From assembly GCF_001886815.1 (NCBI RefSeq), contig NZ_CP018099.1, positions 1,796,501 to 1,860,500 of the forward strand: 64,000 nucleotides of DNA, read 5' to 3'. Position numbers and translations under genes: made by a program. Below, piece after piece: positions 36,270-45,879 of the stretch. Every line of letters starts with the position of its first letter. The stretch's first letter is position 1. The notes below the pieces were generated by a model, which was not told the DNA's origin, made no database searches, and saw nothing but the letters and a program-made list of their open reading frames with translations. The stretch is from Caldithrix abyssi DSM 13497 (GTDB lineage: Bacteria; Calditrichota; Calditrichia; Calditrichales; Calditrichaceae).

Positions 36270-37557
36270 GGCTCTACTGGGATTTTTGTGAAAAACAAAA
36301 ATAATCCTTAGATTGAGTTTATGAAAGATAAAGAATTATTTAAACAGATTTTGGGACTTTCGCATCCCTGGGAAGTGTCTAAAGTTGACTTAGATATTGC
36401 GAATGAGGAAGTAGAAATAGAGATTATCTATAAGTCAAAAAAAGGTTTTTGTCCCGAATGCGAAGTGGAATATGATATTTATGATCATCGCGAAAAACGT
36501 CGTTGGCGGCATTTGGATACATGCCAAATGAAGACCTATATTGTCTGCAAAGTTCCCCGCATTAAATGCAAGGAACACGGAGTAAAAACGATCAAAGTTC
36601 CTTGGGCAGAAAAGTCGAGTCGAACGACTTTATTATTTGAACGTTTTGCTATTGAGTTATTACTGGCCTCCAAAAACCAGAGCAAAACGGCACAATTTTT
36701 ACGGATCAGCTTTGATATGCTTCATCATATAATGAGCAAAGCAGTGGAACGCGGGCTATCACGCCGAACGGAAGAGGACATTAAATATATCGGGATAGAT
36801 GAGAAGAGTATGAAAAGAGGTCATACTTATGTAAGCGTATTATCCGATAGTGAAAGAAGACGTGTAATAGATGTAAGTGAAGGTCGCACAACAAGCTCTG
36901 CCAGTTCCTTAATAAACAAGGGATTAACAGAGAAACAAAAGGAGGGCCTCAAAGCGGTCAGTATGGATATGTGGAAAGCTTTTATTAAAGCTGTTCAAAA
37001 GGAGCTTCCCAATGCTTCCATAGTGCATGACAAATTTCATATAATGAAGTATTTAAATGATGGAGTGGATAAAACCAGACGAGAGGAAGCCCGTAAATTA
37101 CAAAAATCTAATGATAAAACCTTAGTGAAAAGTAAATATTTATTTTTAAAGAATCCGGAAAATATGACGGACAAGCAATTATCGCGTTTCAGAAAAATTC
37201 AAGAACTTAACCTTATCACTTCCCAGGCTTGGGCGGCCAAAGAGAACTTCAAAGAATTCTTTAGGAGTGAAACAATAAATGATGCGAAATTCTTTTTTGC
37301 GGAATGGTATCAGGATATTAAGGGACGTTCTTTAAATAAAATGATTAAAGTAGCAAAAATGCTCATTGCTCATTCAGATGGCTTATTAAACTATATAAGA
37401 TATCAGATAGATAATTCAGTAGCCGAATGGTTGAACGGCAAGATACAGGAGATAAAAACAGTTGGTAGAGGCTTTAGAAAATTTGAAAATTTTAGGATAG
37501 CAATACTTTTCTTTCTTGGTAAATTAGACCTTTTTCCACAGGAATCCCAGTAGAGCC
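36270..37557 (+). mobile_element. ISL3-like insertion sequence, copy 2
   Basis: 1288 bp, same ends as copy 1, with a perfect 8-bp duplication AGAAATGT (36262-36269 and 37558-37565). It is inserted in intergenic repeat DNA between the decamer repeat and copy B of the large repeat, so it disrupts no gene. About ten base differences from copy 1 were seen by eye. Confidence 0.95.
36321..37553 (+). CDS. ISL3-family transposase, copy 2
   Basis: 410 residues, intact, same domains as copy 1: cysteine-rich N-terminus, DDE-type residues in YIGIDEKS, VSMDMWKAF and the Glu region VAEWLNGK. Pro replaces Leu in KNPENMT and Gly replaces Glu in IKGRSL. The other differences I noticed are synonymous. Confidence 0.93.
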   Translation: MKDKELFKQILGLSHPWEVSKVDLDIANEEVEIEIIYKSKKGFCPECEVEYDIYDHREKRRWRHLDTCQMKTYIVCKVPRIKCKEHGVKTIKVPWAEKSSRTTLLFERFAIELLLASKNQSKTAQFLRISFDMLHHIMSKAVERGLSRRTEEDIKYIGIDEKSMKRGHTYVSVLSDSERRRVIDVSEGRTTSSASSLINKGLTEKQKEGLKAVSMDMWKAFIKAVQKELPNASIVHDKFHIMKYLNDGVDKTRREEARKLQKSNDKTLVKSKYLFLKNPENMTDKQLSRFRKIQELNLITSQAWAAKENFKEFFRSETINDAKFFFAEWYQDIKGRSLNKMIKVAKMLIAHSDGLLNYIRYQIDNSVAEWLNGKIQEIKTVGRGFRKFENFRIAILFFLGKLDLFPQESQ

Positions 37558-37569
37558 AGAAATGTTTTT

Positions 37570-37758
37570 GCTTGCTGCTATGCTGTACTTGAATTAAAAA
37601 TTATCACGCGGAGCGGGAGGCTGTGCCCGAAATAGTAGAGCGCCGGTTTGCTAAACTTGCGTCTTACATGTTAAATAATTTTCTGCGATGATTGGCGTAA
37701 TCTGATAAAAAATTACTTTGCGCGCGTTGCGGTTGATTTTGGTTGCGGCTGCGCTGCA
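37570..37758. repeat. Dispersed intergenic repeat, copy B
   Basis: About 190 bases closely matching copy A at 4526-4740 without its short ATTACGA array. It ends immediately at the stop codon of the minus-strand lipoprotein gene, much as copy A ends 33 bases from the HicB-HicA-like gene. Function unknown. Confidence 0.75.
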
Positions 37759-38097
37759 TTAGTGTGAGCTCATTAGTTCTAAAAATTCATCCATTTTTTT
37801 AATGTCCACATTCTCTAATATTTTGTTTATTTTTCCGTAAACCTCTTCCCAGTAATAGGGATCGGCTACATGGCGCTCTTTAACCGCCAGGAAATCATGG
37901 CTGGTTAATTCATATTTGTTTAACAGATGCCGAACGAAAATGGCCTTTTGTTGCTGTGGAATACTGGCGTATTGAATGATCAGTATTTTTGCAGTGATTT
38001 GCGCAAACTGATCTTTGTCGATCTCATTGTTTGCTTTTGGCGTACAGCTAACGGTCAATAAAAATGCAGCCAGCAAAAAGAGTAGAATTTTTTTCAT
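37759..38097 (-). CDS. Small lipoprotein, DUF4296-like
   Basis: About 112 residues from ATG 38097 (MKKILLFLLAAFLLTVSC). A hydrophobic signal is followed by a lipobox LTVSC, so the mature protein should be lipid-anchored in the envelope. The helical rest (VRHLLNKYELTSHDFLAVKE, DPYYWEEVYGKI) loosely recalls the DUF4296 family of Bacteroidota lipoproteins, but I am not sure. A TTG at 38112 would add five residues. Confidence 0.7.
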   Translation of the reverse strand: MKKILLFLLAAFLLTVSCTPKANNEIDKDQFAQITAKILIIQYASIPQQQKAIFVRHLLNKYELTSHDFLAVKERHVADPYYWEEVYGKINKILENVDIKKMDEFLELMSSH

Positions 38098-38242
38098 AAT
38101 ATTTGAACTCAATCCCTGTGTAAAGCGTAAATTTTTTTATTAATTTAAGCGTTAAAGAGAATGAGAGCAACAATTACATTGGGCTTGAAACTTGATATTA
38201 TAATCTTTACCTTAAAACTTATTTACTGCTGGAGGATTTAGC

Positions 38243-41200
38243 ATGCAACGTATGCATTTGATAATACTTATTCTTTTAACCGCTCTCTCCATGGCATTCG
38301 CTCAGTTCGGCCAGAACAAAGTGCAATATAAAAATTTCAAGTGGTATTATATCCAGTCCGAGCATTTTGATGTCTATTTTTATAAAGGTGGTTATCGGTT
38401 GGCAACCTATGTGGCCAATATTGCCGAGAGCTCGTATGTGGATTTGCGTCAGGACTTTGATTATGAGCTTTCCAAACGAGTTATGATCATAGTTTACAAC
38501 TCTCATAACGATTTTCAACAAACCAATGTGATCGATCAGTTTTTGCCGGAGGGCGTTGGCGGCGTAACGGAGCTTTATAAAAATCGTGTGGTATTGCCTT
38601 TCGAAGGTTCCTATGCGCAATTGCAGCACGTTGTACATCACGAATTGGTGCACGCCGTAATGAACGACATGCTGTACGGCGGTTCGCTGCAGTCGATCAT
38701 TTCCGGGCAGGTGGTGCCCGTTCCCACCTGGTTTGCCGAAGGCCTGGCCGAATATTTTTCAATAGAGTGGGATACGCGCGCCGATATGATCATCCGCGAT
38801 GCAACCATCTCCGGCTATCTACCGCCCATCGAATATTTAAGTTACTACCTGGCCTATCAGGGCGGACAGAGTTTGTTCCGCTACATTGCCGAAAAGTACG
38901 GGCAGCAGAAACTCAGTGAGATTTTACATAAAATTAAAGGCAGTTTTCGTTTTGACGGCGCCTTTAAATCGGCCCTGGGCATTGACTTAAAAGAATTATC
39001 CGAAGAGTGGCAAAAGGCCATGCGTAAAGAGTACTGGCCCGATATTGCCAATCGTAAAGAAGCCGGCGATTTTGCGCGACAGCTAACCGATCATAAAAAG
39101 AAAAAACATTATTTGAATAGCAGCCCAACTCTTTCTCCGCGTGGCGATAAAATGGTGTACCTGTCCGATCGCGACGGAAAGCAATCGATCTATTTAATGG
39201 ATGTACTGGAAAACAAAGTCGTCAAACGCTTAATCAAAGGCGAGTCTTCTACGAACTTTGAAGAGCTGAAATGGCTTACGCCGGGCATGGGCTGGTCGCC
39301 CGATAGTAAAAAGATTGTCTTTGCTGCCAAGGCCGGCGACAGAGATGCGCTTTACATTTATGATCTGGAAAAAGACAAATTCATCCAGCACAAATTTGAC
39401 TTTGACGGTATCTACTCTACATCCTGGTCGCCGAACAGCGACGAAATTGCTTTTGTGGGAAATATGAACGGTGAAAGCGATATTTACATCTTTGATCTGA
39501 AGGATGAGTCTATAAAAAAGGTGACCAATGATATTTTCTCGGATAGTTATCCCGAATGGTCGCCCGATGGTCGGCAGATCATTTTCGTTTCGGATCGGGG
39601 GAATTTTGTGAATCCGGACTCCATTCCGCCCGATTATGATATTACTCAACACAATTACCGGAACACAGATATTTACATCGTTGATAAAAACGGCGGGAAA
39701 ATACGCAGGGTGACCAATACGCCCTTTCGTGAAAGCGACCCCATTTTTGCGCCGGACGGCAAAACCGTTTTTTACGTGAGCGATCGAAACGGAATTTATA
39801 ATATTTACCGCCACGATCTGGAAACAGACAGCAGTTGGGCCGTTTCTAATTTATTAACCGGCGCCTTCCAGCTTTCTATGGACCGCGACGGGAAACAATT
39901 GGTCTTCGCTTCTTTTGAAGAAGGCGGATGGGATATCTATTTGATCAAAAATCCGCTGGATCTAAAACCCGTCCAATTGACCAAAACGGTCTATTTTCAA
40001 AAACTGGAACAAAAATCAAAAGAAAAGAAAGCGGTCGCAAAAAGAGAACGAATTACAACGGATATTGACTCGGTGCAAAAACAGGTACGCGTGCCCAAAT
40101 CCATCGATTATAGCAAGTATGTGTTTGCCGATCTGGAACGCCGGACGCGCGTAAAAAAAGTAAAAGTCAAATTGAAAGAAAAAGAATACAAGTTTGAAGA
40201 CGGCCATTATAAAATTCACAATTATCGTGTAAAATTTAGCCCGGATATCGTACAGGGACAGGCTTACTACACCACGTTGTGGGGCTTTCAGGGATATACG
40301 GCCATTGCCTTTAGCGATGTGCTGGGCGATCATAAAGTATTTTTAGGCACCAATCTTGTGTTTGATTTGCGAAACAGTTACATCAATTTACAATATTTGT
40401 ATTTGCCCAAAAGAACGGATTTTGGCGTTACGCTTTTTCATTATGCTAACACCTATTTTTCTGGATATTATGGGCTAATCCGCTATCGAAATTACGGCGC
40501 ATGGTTTCTGGCATCCTATCCTTTTAGTAAATTTGCGCGAGTAGATATGTTCATTAACTGGTGGAACGCCTCGCTGGAATATTTTTATCTGGATGGTTCC
40601 ACCACGCAGATCGTGCGCAGTATTTTACCGGGCATCCGCTATGTGTTCGACAATTCGGAATGGTATTACACCGACACCGGTCCCAGAGAAGGATTCAGGG
40701 GCGCTTTTAATTTTGTCGTCAGTCCTCATTACACCAAGAACAGTCCGGAGTTTGCCACGGTGCTGGTAGATATGCGGAAATATTTTAAATTAAGCGATAA
40801 CTACAACATTGGTCTTCGCTTGAATACCGGCATGAGTCGTGGAAAGAATCCGCAGCAGTTTTTCCTTGGCGGAACCGAAAACTGGCTGAACCGTAAATTT
40901 AACGGCGATATTCGCCTGACCTCTGTGTATGATGTCTATTTTTCAGAGTTCATTACCCCGCTGCGCGGCGCCCGCTACTATGAAAAAACGGGCAACAATG
41001 TGGTGCTTTTTAACGGGGAGTTTCGCTTTCCTTTTATTCCGTATATGCAGTTAGGTTTTCCGCCAATGCGCTTTGGGAATATTAAAGGCGTGCTGTTTGC
41101 CGATATCGGCACGGCCTGGAACTCGGATCGTCAGGAAGGCTTCAGAGGCATTAAAAATGGTCGGCTTAAAGATATTGTAATGGGCTACGGCTTTGGTACG

Positions 41201-41314
41201 CGCTTCTTTTTGTCTTTCCTGGGATTTATTTTAAAATATGATATTGCCTGGCAATACGATTTAAAGAGTTCCAGTAAGCCGAAACACTATTTTTCAATTG
41301 GGGTGGATTTTTAA
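38243..41314 (+). CDS. Metalloprotease-like / TolB propeller / outer-membrane barrel
   Basis: 1023 residues, exported: signal peptide at 1-20 (LIILILLTALSMAFAQ). Residues about 30-270 resemble peptidase-MA-type proteins, with zinc motif HHELVHAVM (HExxH) and a downstream Glu in FAEGLAEYFS. Residues about 290-620 hold TolB/PD40 propeller repeats (LSPRGDKMVYLSDRDG, WSPNSDEIAFVG, WSPDGRQIIFVSDRG, FAPDGKTVFYVSDRNG). The C-terminal ~370 residues look like a beta-barrel of the BamA/surface-antigen kind (FFLGGTENWLNRKF, ending in SIGVDF). A ribosome site GGAGG lies at about 38230. Probably an outer-membrane protein with a periplasmic propeller. Confidence 0.82.
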   Translation: MQRMHLIILILLTALSMAFAQFGQNKVQYKNFKWYYIQSEHFDVYFYKGGYRLATYVANIAESSYVDLRQDFDYELSKRVMIIVYNSHNDFQQTNVIDQFLPEGVGGVTELYKNRVVLPFEGSYAQLQHVVHHELVHAVMNDMLYGGSLQSIISGQVVPVPTWFAEGLAEYFSIEWDTRADMIIRDATISGYLPPIEYLSYYLAYQGGQSLFRYIAEKYGQQKLSEILHKIKGSFRFDGAFKSALGIDLKELSEEWQKAMRKEYWPDIANRKEAGDFARQLTDHKKKKHYLNSSPTLSPRGDKMVYLSDRDGKQSIYLMDVLENKVVKRLIKGESSTNFEELKWLTPGMGWSPDSKKIVFAAKAGDRDALYIYDLEKDKFIQHKFDFDGIYSTSWSPNSDEIAFVGNMNGESDIYIFDLKDESIKKVTNDIFSDSYPEWSPDGRQIIFVSDRGNFVNPDSIPPDYDITQHNYRNTDIYIVDKNGGKIRRVTNTPFRESDPIFAPDGKTVFYVSDRNGIYNIYRHDLETDSSWAVSNLLTGAFQLSMDRDGKQLVFASFEEGGWDIYLIKNPLDLKPVQLTKTVYFQKLEQKSKEKKAVAKRERITTDIDSVQKQVRVPKSIDYSKYVFADLERRTRVKKVKVKLKEKEYKFEDGHYKIHNYRVKFSPDIVQGQAYYTTLWGFQGYTAIAFSDVLGDHKVFLGTNLVFDLRNSYINLQYLYLPKRTDFGVTLFHYANTYFSGYYGLIRYRNYGAWFLASYPFSKFARVDMFINWWNASLEYFYLDGSTTQIVRSILPGIRYVFDNSEWYYTDTGPREGFRGAFNFVVSPHYTKNSPEFATVLVDMRKYFKLSDNYNIGLRLNTGMSRGKNPQQFFLGGTENWLNRKFNGDIRLTSVYDVYFSEFITPLRGARYYEKTGNNVVLFNGEFRFPFIPYMQLGFPPMRFGNIKGVLFADIGTAWNSDRQEGFRGIKNGRLKDIVMGYGFGTRFFLSFLGFILKYDIAWQYDLKSSSKPKHYFSIGVDF

Positions 41315-41317
41315 GCG

Positions 41318-42088
41318 ATGATCCTGTTGTTAGAACGCATTGGGCAAAAGACACTGCGCCTTTTTACCGAAACGGGCGCGGTGTTTATCATGCTCTGGAA
41401 AACGTTTAAATATCTTTCTGAGCTGTGGAGAACCCGCTTCTTAATTTTAGAACAGATGATGCAGATTGGCGTGCGCTCTTTGCCGTTGGTGATTTTTGTG
41501 GGCGTTTTTGCCGGCGCGGTGGCTTCCATTCAAACGGCCTACCAGCTGGAAGGATACATCTCTTTTAATTATCTTGGCGCAGCGACCAGTATCGCTATTT
41601 TTATTGAATTAGGCCCTGTGTTGACTGCGTTGGTTGCCGCCGGACGTGTTTCGGCTTCCATTGCCGCCGAATTGGGCACCATGAAGGTTACCGAGCAGAT
41701 AGACGCCCTGGAGGCACTGGCGATTGATCCCCTGCGCTATCTGGCTCTGCCCAGAATTTTAGCTGGTTTTGCAATGGTGCCCATTCTGACCATCTTCGCC
41801 GATTTTGTGGGCCTGATGGGCGCCTATCTGGTGGCTTATATGAATCTGGACCTGCCGCCGGAAATCTTTTTTGGCAGCGTCAAAGAATTTTTTACCATTA
41901 TGAATGTAATGTCCGGCCTGATTAAAGCCTTTGTCTTTGGCGGCGTAACCGCCATTATCGGCTGCCATGTGGGCTTTAATACCGAGGGCGGGGCCGAAGG
42001 CGTGGGAAAGGCCACCATCAGGGCATTTGTGCTCTCCGCCGCTTTAATTTTATTGAATGATTATTTGTTATCGGTTCTGTTGTTTTAA
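41318..42088 (+). CDS. mlaE: MlaE-type lipid-transport ABC permease
   Basis: 256 residues, about five to six helices. MlaE-family stretches: LPLVIFVGVFAGAVASIQ, GAATSIAIFIELGPVLTALV, AGRVSASIAAELGTMKVTEQIDALEALAIDP. Such permeases move phospholipids between inner and outer membrane. It starts 3 bases after the barrel gene and 17 bases before its ATPase. No MCE protein (MlaD) is adjacent. Confidence 0.9.
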   Translation: MILLLERIGQKTLRLFTETGAVFIMLWKTFKYLSELWRTRFLILEQMMQIGVRSLPLVIFVGVFAGAVASIQTAYQLEGYISFNYLGAATSIAIFIELGPVLTALVAAGRVSASIAAELGTMKVTEQIDALEALAIDPLRYLALPRILAGFAMVPILTIFADFVGLMGAYLVAYMNLDLPPEIFFGSVKEFFTIMNVMSGLIKAFVFGGVTAIIGCHVGFNTEGGAEGVGKATIRAFVLSAALILLNDYLLSVLLF

Positions 42089-42105
42089 CGGGTAAATGAG
42101 AAAAA

Positions 42106-42864
42106 ATGATAAATATTGTAAACTTAAAAAAATCCTTTGACGATAAAGTTGTTTTACGCGGCGTCAATCTGGATATTTATGACGGCGAAAAACTGGTAGT
42201 CATCGGACGTAGCGGATGCGGGAAAAGCGTATTGTTAAAGCACATCCTGAACCTGATGCAGCCAGACGACGGGTATATTTTAATCGACGATGTTCCCATT
42301 AAAAAGATCCGTCAAAAAGACCTCTTTTTTTTGAGAAAACAATTTGGTTTCCTTTTCCAGGGCGCCGCCTTGTTCGATTCCATGACCGTGGCCGAAAATA
42401 TTGCCCTGCCTTTGCATGAACACACCAATCTAACAGATAAAGAGATTCGTCTTAAAGTGGCAGAGAAGCTGGAAATGGTCGGCCTGCCGGGCACCGAAAA
42501 ATTGTATCCTTCCGAGCTCTCGGGAGGGATGAAAAAACGCGTTGGGCTGGCCCGGGCGATTATCATGGACCCGAAATATGTGCTTTATGATGAACCCACC
42601 ACCGGCCTTGACCCCATTATGGCCGCCAATATCGACCATTTGATTAATGAGCTGAACGAAAAAATTAAAGTTACCTCGGTTATCGTAACGCACGATATGC
42701 AAAGCGTCAGTCGCGTTGCAGACCGGGTGGTTATGTTGCACATGGGCAAAATAATTTTTAATGGCAGTTTAGATGAACTCTACAGCACCGATAATGCGGT
42801 GGTCGATCAATTTGTTCATGCCAAAATGGAAGGCCCCGTAAAACCCAAGCCCGTCAAATATTAA
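42106..42864 (+). CDS. mlaF: MlaF-type ABC ATPase
   Basis: 252 residues. Walker A GRSGCGKSVLLKHI, Q-loop LFQGAALFDSMT, signature LSGGMKKRVGLARAI, Walker B YVLYDEPTTGLDPI, switch His in VTHDMQS. Partner of the MlaE-like permease encoded upstream. Its end overlaps the end of the convergent gene by 4 bases. Confidence 0.92.
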   Translation: MINIVNLKKSFDDKVVLRGVNLDIYDGEKLVVIGRSGCGKSVLLKHILNLMQPDDGYILIDDVPIKKIRQKDLFFLRKQFGFLFQGAALFDSMTVAENIALPLHEHTNLTDKEIRLKVAEKLEMVGLPGTEKLYPSELSGGMKKRVGLARAIIMDPKYVLYDEPTTGLDPIMAANIDHLINELNEKIKVTSVIVTHDMQSVSRVADRVVMLHMGKIIFNGSLDELYSTDNAVVDQFVHAKMEGPVKPKPVKY

Positions 42865-44699
42865 TGGTTCGAATATTTTAGCCTGACCACAAAGCCATCC
42901 ATGCTACTTACAATAAGAGAAGAAGAGGAAAGGGGAAGCGCCGTCGGGATAAAACTGTTTCCAGTTTTGTGCTTCCAGATTACTTTTCCATCTTGAATAT
43001 TAAAAGCTACAACCAGGCCGTTTTTGGTGCCGAAAAACGCCGTTTGCCCTTTAACCTGAATCATCGAATTAGCAATGTCGTAGCCAAAATCCATGTTCTT
43101 TACCCAGTTGTAGCGCGGAGCCTTTTCGGAAGGACGCAACGAAAAAACTGTGTCGCGCATGCATTTGGCAAACACAAAATGTCCGTCGGCGCCGATGGTT
43201 TCGCGCACTTTGTAGCGATTGCTCCTCCACAGCGTGAGGCCGGTGGATAAATCGATGGCCGTTAAAAATCGATCCGGCGCAACCACAAACAACTGGTTTT
43301 TAACGGCAACCGGCCAGCAAGCCGCCGGCGAAAATAGCGCATTTTCTGCGGGGCCGCGCCATTTCCAGACCGGGCGTCCATCTCTTTTTTTAAGGGCGTA
43401 CAAATATCCGTCCCACGCGCCAAAAACCACTTTGTCTTTCGTTAATAAAGGTCTGGTCTCGATGTAGCCGTTAATCTCGTTAAACTGCCAGATGCATTTT
43501 CCGCTGTTTAAATCCAGCGCGTAAAACGCACCGTCGTTTCTGCCCACAAAAACGGTGTCGCCGGAGACTACAGGTACGGCATACAGCGGCGCTCCAGTTT
43601 TAAATTGCCAGATTCGCTCACCCTTTTGTGCATCCAGACAATAAACATTGCTGTCGGCGCAGGTAAAAACAATGCGTTTCTTTGCTAATGTCGGTTGAGA
43701 GTACAGGGCGCCGGAAAATCTTTGAGTCCAGATTTCTTCTCCGGAAGCCAGGTCGAGGCAATGCAAACGCCCCATGTGATCGCCGATAAATACCGCATGT
43801 TTATTGGCCGCCGGCGATGCGGTGATTAAAGCATTGAAAGAACGTTTCCAGGTTTCTTTGACGGCAGGATACTGCGCATTTACAGAGTAGTCCGGCCGCT
43901 CAATTAAAGAGTCTGCCACAACATAATCGGTTTCCAGATCGACTTTCGTCCAGAGAGACGGTCTCTTTTCACCGACGGTTTTTACAAAAAATCTGAATTC
44001 TTTGCGATCCAGTTCAATGATATTGTAGGCCGCTTTTTTCCCTCTGCTTAAAGTCGATCGGCCCATAATTTGCGGGATGCCGTAGGCGTTTACCTGGCGA
44101 TTGCGGTGACCGTGACCGTGAAGGATCATTTTAATATTGTAATTGCGGATGATTTTAAGAAGGCGGAAGTAATTGTCCACGGCGAACGGAGGATAAAGCG
44201 GGTAATGCGTAATCAGTACAACCGGTTGTCGGGGATGGCGCAAATGACTCAGAACATTTAGCAGCCAGTTTAAATCCTGTGGTGAAAAATGTCCATCCGC
44301 CATCCGTAAAACCGGCCCCTGATGCAGCCCGATGAACCGGATGCCTATCAAATCGAACTGAAATTTATCATCTCCAAAAAGTTTACGGAAACCCTGTAAT
44401 CCGGAGTCGCTCCATTTGCTGTCGTGATTGCCGGGAATGATGTAGTAGGGCATCTCTAAACGATCTAAAATGTGTTTGGCCGTTTGCAGATTGGAGCCGG
44501 TATTAATCTCTGTGATGTCGCCGCTGATGATGACCAGGTGAATATTTTTTTGCCGGTTGATGTCCTTAACTACGGCTATTAAATCTTGCGTACCGCCTGT
44601 TGCGGGGGACACATGCGTATCAGAGAGCCAGGCAATCCTTTTGGAAGAAGATTGACAGGCAAATAAAAATACGACGACTACTATCAGGAATTTTTTCAT
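42861..44699 (-). CDS. Metallophosphoesterase + PQQ-type propeller lipoprotein
   Basis: 612 residues. N-terminal lipobox (VVFLFAC) suggests a lipid anchor. Calcineurin-like phosphoesterase at about 20-245: WLSDTHVSP, ISGDITE, IPGNHDSK, ITHYPLYP, LHGHGHRN, all metal-ligand motifs present. From about 295 onward come PQQ-like propeller blades (GEEIWTQRFSGALYSQP, GERIWQFKTGAPLYA, GKVIWKHKTGNS). The propeller probably acts as a binding scaffold; no cofactor claim is made. Substrate unknown. Confidence 0.85.
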   Translation of the reverse strand: MKKFLIVVVVFLFACQSSSKRIAWLSDTHVSPATGGTQDLIAVVKDINRQKNIHLVIISGDITEINTGSNLQTAKHILDRLEMPYYIIPGNHDSKWSDSGLQGFRKLFGDDKFQFDLIGIRFIGLHQGPVLRMADGHFSPQDLNWLLNVLSHLRHPRQPVVLITHYPLYPPFAVDNYFRLLKIIRNYNIKMILHGHGHRNRQVNAYGIPQIMGRSTLSRGKKAAYNIIELDRKEFRFFVKTVGEKRPSLWTKVDLETDYVVADSLIERPDYSVNAQYPAVKETWKRSFNALITASPAANKHAVFIGDHMGRLHCLDLASGEEIWTQRFSGALYSQPTLAKKRIVFTCADSNVYCLDAQKGERIWQFKTGAPLYAVPVVSGDTVFVGRNDGAFYALDLNSGKCIWQFNEINGYIETRPLLTKDKVVFGAWDGYLYALKKRDGRPVWKWRGPAENALFSPAACWPVAVKNQLFVVAPDRFLTAIDLSTGLTLWRSNRYKVRETIGADGHFVFAKCMRDTVFSLRPSEKAPRYNWVKNMDFGYDIANSMIQVKGQTAFFGTKNGLVVAFNIQDGKVIWKHKTGNSFIPTALPLSSSSLIVSSMDGFVVRLKYSNH

Positions 44700-44820
44700 A
44701 TCGATTCCTCCGCTTACCCTGACAATTTAATGCAATTTGACTAAACTCTGAAAAAAATTAGAGTTCGCTTTAAAAGGGATGACCTTTCATTTTGATCACG
44801 CTCTGGCGAGGAGAAAATTT

Positions 44821-44880
44821 TAAGAGTATAAGAGTATAAGAGTTTAAGAGTGTAAGAGTGTAAGAGTTGATTAGTTGAAT
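44821..44880. repeat. TAAGAGTN octamer array
   Basis: Six 8-bp units TAAGAGT(A/A/T/G/G/T) at 44821-44868, followed by the GATTAGTTGAATGG motif of the decamer family. It lies in the gap 44700-45072, in which no gene is recognised. Confidence 0.7.
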
Positions 44881-45072
44881 GGCCGCCGGACTCTCATTTC
44901 TTTTTTTGCCTTTACACGAAACTGGCCAGCGCAGAGGAATTACTTACACCATTGGAAATAACTCCCAACTTATTCGATCACACAATGCGTCCAGAGGGCG
45001 CAAAAAATTTAGTTTGATGGTAATGCTTTTCATTTGTACATTCATTAATAAGGAACTAAAAGAGAATAGATC

Positions 45073-45879
45073 ATGGTACCTCTTACCTCAAATAAAAGTT
45101 CGGAACAACTCACAAAGCTGGATATCGCTAAATTGTGGCTTCCTCGTTATACGGGCACTGAAATTGACGCTTTTGGCGACTATATTTTAATCACCAATTT
45201 TGCGCATTACTTAACCATGTTCGCCGAACGGTTCAACTGTTCCATCAAAGGAGAAGGGCGCCCCATGCAAACGGCTACTAATTCCCGGGGCCTTACAATC
45301 ATCAATTTTGGCATGGGGTCGCCCAATGCGGCCACCATCATGGATTTGCTTACGGCGCGCAATCCCCAGGGCGTTTTGTTTTTGGGAAAATGCGGCGGAC
45401 TCAAAAAAAGCACCGAACTTGGTCATTTTATTCTGCCCATCGCCGCCATCAGAGGCGAAGGAACCGGTAATGATTATTTTCCTCCAGAGGTTCCGGCCCT
45501 GCCTTCTTTTAAGCTTCACAAATTCGTTTCGGAGAAGCTCTTAAAGTATGACCTGGAGTACCGCACGGGAGTTATCTACACCACTAACCGTCGCGTCTGG
45601 GAATGGGATGAGCCTTTTAAAGCGTATTTGCGAAAAATATCCGCTATTGCCATCGATATGGAGACGGCTACCGTTTTTATTGTGGGCCATGCCAATGCCA
45701 TCGCGCGAGGCGCCTTGCTGCTGGTTAGCGATTTGCCCATGACGCCCGACGGGGTAAAAACAGAGGAATCGGATGCTTATGTTACGCAAAAATACACCGA
45801 GCTCCATCTTAAAATCGGCATTGAAGCCATGAGCGATATCGGAGGGAAAGGCGAAAAAATTAAACATTTTAAATATTAA
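45073..45879 (+). CDS. amn: AMP nucleosidase
   Basis: 268 residues, short Bacteroidota-type AMP nucleosidase: hydrolyses AMP to adenine and ribose 5-phosphate. Nucleoside-phosphorylase fold: GVLFLGKCGGLKKSTELGHF, PIAAIRGEGTGNDYFPPEVPA, AIDMETATVF and LLVSDLPMTPDGVKTEESD (catalytic Asp). Short forms of ~260 residues lack the extra N-terminal domain found in Enterobacteria. Confidence 0.88.
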   Translation: MVPLTSNKSSEQLTKLDIAKLWLPRYTGTEIDAFGDYILITNFAHYLTMFAERFNCSIKGEGRPMQTATNSRGLTIINFGMGSPNAATIMDLLTARNPQGVLFLGKCGGLKKSTELGHFILPIAAIRGEGTGNDYFPPEVPALPSFKLHKFVSEKLLKYDLEYRTGVIYTTNRRVWEWDEPFKAYLRKISAIAIDMETATVFIVGHANAIARGALLLVSDLPMTPDGVKTEESDAYVTQKYTELHLKIGIEAMSDIGGKGEKIKHFKY

